Origin: Pseudomonadota bacterium
GTDB lineage: Bacteria > Desulfobacterota > Syntrophobacteria > Syntrophobacterales > Syntrophobacteraceae
Direction: 5' to 3'
Assembly: GCA_023442755.1 (NCBI GenBank)
Contig: JAEZXS010000269.1
Span: 1-7,439, forward strand
DNA length: 7,439 nucleotides
Part shown: positions 6,517 through 7,439 of the stretch, piece after piece
How the letters are laid out: every line of letters begins with the position of its first letter
Position numbering within the stretch: the stretch's first letter is position 1
Made by a program: the position numbers and the translations under genes
Notes under the pieces: model-generated
The model's input: the letters and a program-made list of their open reading frames with translations, nothing else
Database searches by the model: none
What the model was told of the DNA's origin: nothing

Positions 6517-7439
6517 AAAGCCGGCAGATATACATACAAGAACTGGAAGAACGCATTCAGCATCTTGAGGAGGTGAATCGCTTTGCGATCGAGGCCCTCG
6601 ATATGGCCACCTCCCTTGCCGACTTCCACCCGAATTTCAATCAGCTCCAGGACCCCGCCTCCATCCTGAAGGACGCCAGGGTGCGCATCCAGCGGCTGAT
6701 TCCGTTCCATGCCACCGCCTTCTTCCTCGTAAGCGACAAAGATGCGGAATTTCGCCTTGCATACAGCGAACCCGAACAAATGGCTTCCGCCATTCAGAGT
6801 GAAACGGACCACCTGATCGAGCACGGCACCTTTGGATGGGCTCTTCGGGAAAACCGTCCGGTTATCGTTTCATCGCGTGATTACAAAGGGCAGATCATAC
6901 TGCACGTGGTATCCAACCAGTCCAAGATAAGCGGCATGTTCATCGGACTTATCGACAACGCGAAAACCGAAATTCCGGACATCTCTCTGGCCCTGCTCAC
7001 GATCATCCTGCTCAACACCGCAAACACGCTCGAGAGCTATCAGCTCTACAAGGTTATAAGCGATATCAACAAAAACCTGGAGGGAATGGTCAGGGAACGC
7101 ACCAAGCAGCTCGAGTACCATGCGCTTCATGACTCGCTCACGGACCTCCCCAACAGGAACCTCATCTCCGATCGCATCGAGTATGAGATCCGCGCCTCCG
7201 AGCGCAGGCCCAAGATGATGGCGCTGCTCCTCATAGACCTCGACAGGTTCAAGGACGTGAACGATACCCTGGGCCATGCGGCAGGCGACAAGCTCCTTGT
7301 ACAGTTCGGATCGAGGCTTCGAAGCGCCGTACGCAAATCCGATACGATCGCGCGCCTTGGGGGCGACGAGTTTGCTGTATTCCTGCCTGAAGTCAAAGCA
7401 GAGCGGGATGCGATAGACATTGCGAGAAGGACCCTCCGA
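6513..7439 (+). CDS. GAF-GGDEF diguanylate cyclase (3' end missing)
   Basis: Synthesises c-di-GMP from two GTP. The frame is open for 309 codons to the right edge, so the C-terminus and any further domain are unseen. Order: a short N-terminal coiled helix (about 8-30, LEERIQHLEEVN); a GAF-like sensor domain (about 35-175) with the family-like turn GTFGWALRENRPVIV at 105-119; a signalling helix (about 180-204); then GGDEF from about 205 (DSLTDLPNRN at 207-216). The metal-binding LLIDLDRFKDVND carries D242, the active-site loop is R-L-GGDEF with GGDEF at 283-287, and the inhibitory I-site RxxD is R274-D277, exactly five residues before GGDEF. It should therefore be active and feedback-inhibited. 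A hydrophobic run near 155-170 fits the last GAF helix better than a membrane span, so the protein looks cytosolic; the GAF ligand is unknown. The start is TTG, overlapping the HDOD stop. Confidence 0.92.
   Translation, partial: MKSRQIYIQELEERIQHLEEVNRFAIEALDMATSLADFHPNFNQLQDPASILKDARVRIQRLIPFHATAFFLVSDKDAEFRLAYSEPEQMASAIQSETDHLIEHGTFGWALRENRPVIVSSRDYKGQIILHVVSNQSKISGMFIGLIDNAKTEIPDISLALLTIILLNTANTLESYQLYKVISDINKNLEGMVRERTKQLEYHALHDSLTDLPNRNLISDRIEYEIRASERRPKMMALLLIDLDRFKDVNDTLGHAAGDKLLVQFGSRLRSAVRKSDTIARLGGDEFAVFLPEVKAERDAIDIARRTLR

Overview
The window is a GC-rich bacterial stretch in which every gene lies on the + strand. It carries, in order, the 3' part of rimO, a complete three-domain DNA ligase D, a receiver-TPR response regulator, an HDOD-domain protein, and the 5' part of a GAF-GGDEF diguanylate cyclase that runs off the right edge. 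The mix suggests a soil, sediment or syntrophic Gram-negative of the deltaproteobacterial (Desulfobacterota / Myxococcota-like) type. It combines a Pseudomonas-style PE-LIG-POL LigD with an HDOD protein whose N-terminus resembles those of Geobacter-like bacteria. The lineage is an inference from architecture and base composition; no taxonomic marker is present.

Layout: positions 1-971 hold rimO, open at the left edge. A 91-base gap leads to ligD (1063-3738), and a 26-base gap then leads to the receiver-TPR gene (3765-5015). The longest non-coding stretch, about 5016-5253, separates this from the HDOD gene (start best placed at 5254, stop at 6516). It holds a consensus -35 box, an exact 10-base inverted repeat able to enclose a smaller hairpin, and a repeated GAAAAYGTK motif. 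The HDOD gene overlaps the diguanylate cyclase gene (6513 to beyond 7439) by four bases, in a TTGA stop/start junction.

Function: the left half is housekeeping plus repair (ribosomal protein S12 modification; end processing, gap filling and ligation of DNA breaks). The right half is a signalling cassette: a phospho-receiver with a protein-interaction scaffold, an HDOD protein and a c-di-GMP synthase with an intact product-inhibition site. HDOD and cyclase are almost certainly translationally coupled. The receiver-TPR gene sits closer to ligD than to the signalling genes, so which transcript it belongs to is open. No Ku gene, mobile element, tRNA, rRNA or CRISPR array is visible. I see no clear new system. 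The most unusual points are the structured leader of the HDOD gene, the full set of HD-type metal ligands kept in the HDOD protein, and the tight ligD/response-regulator spacing.
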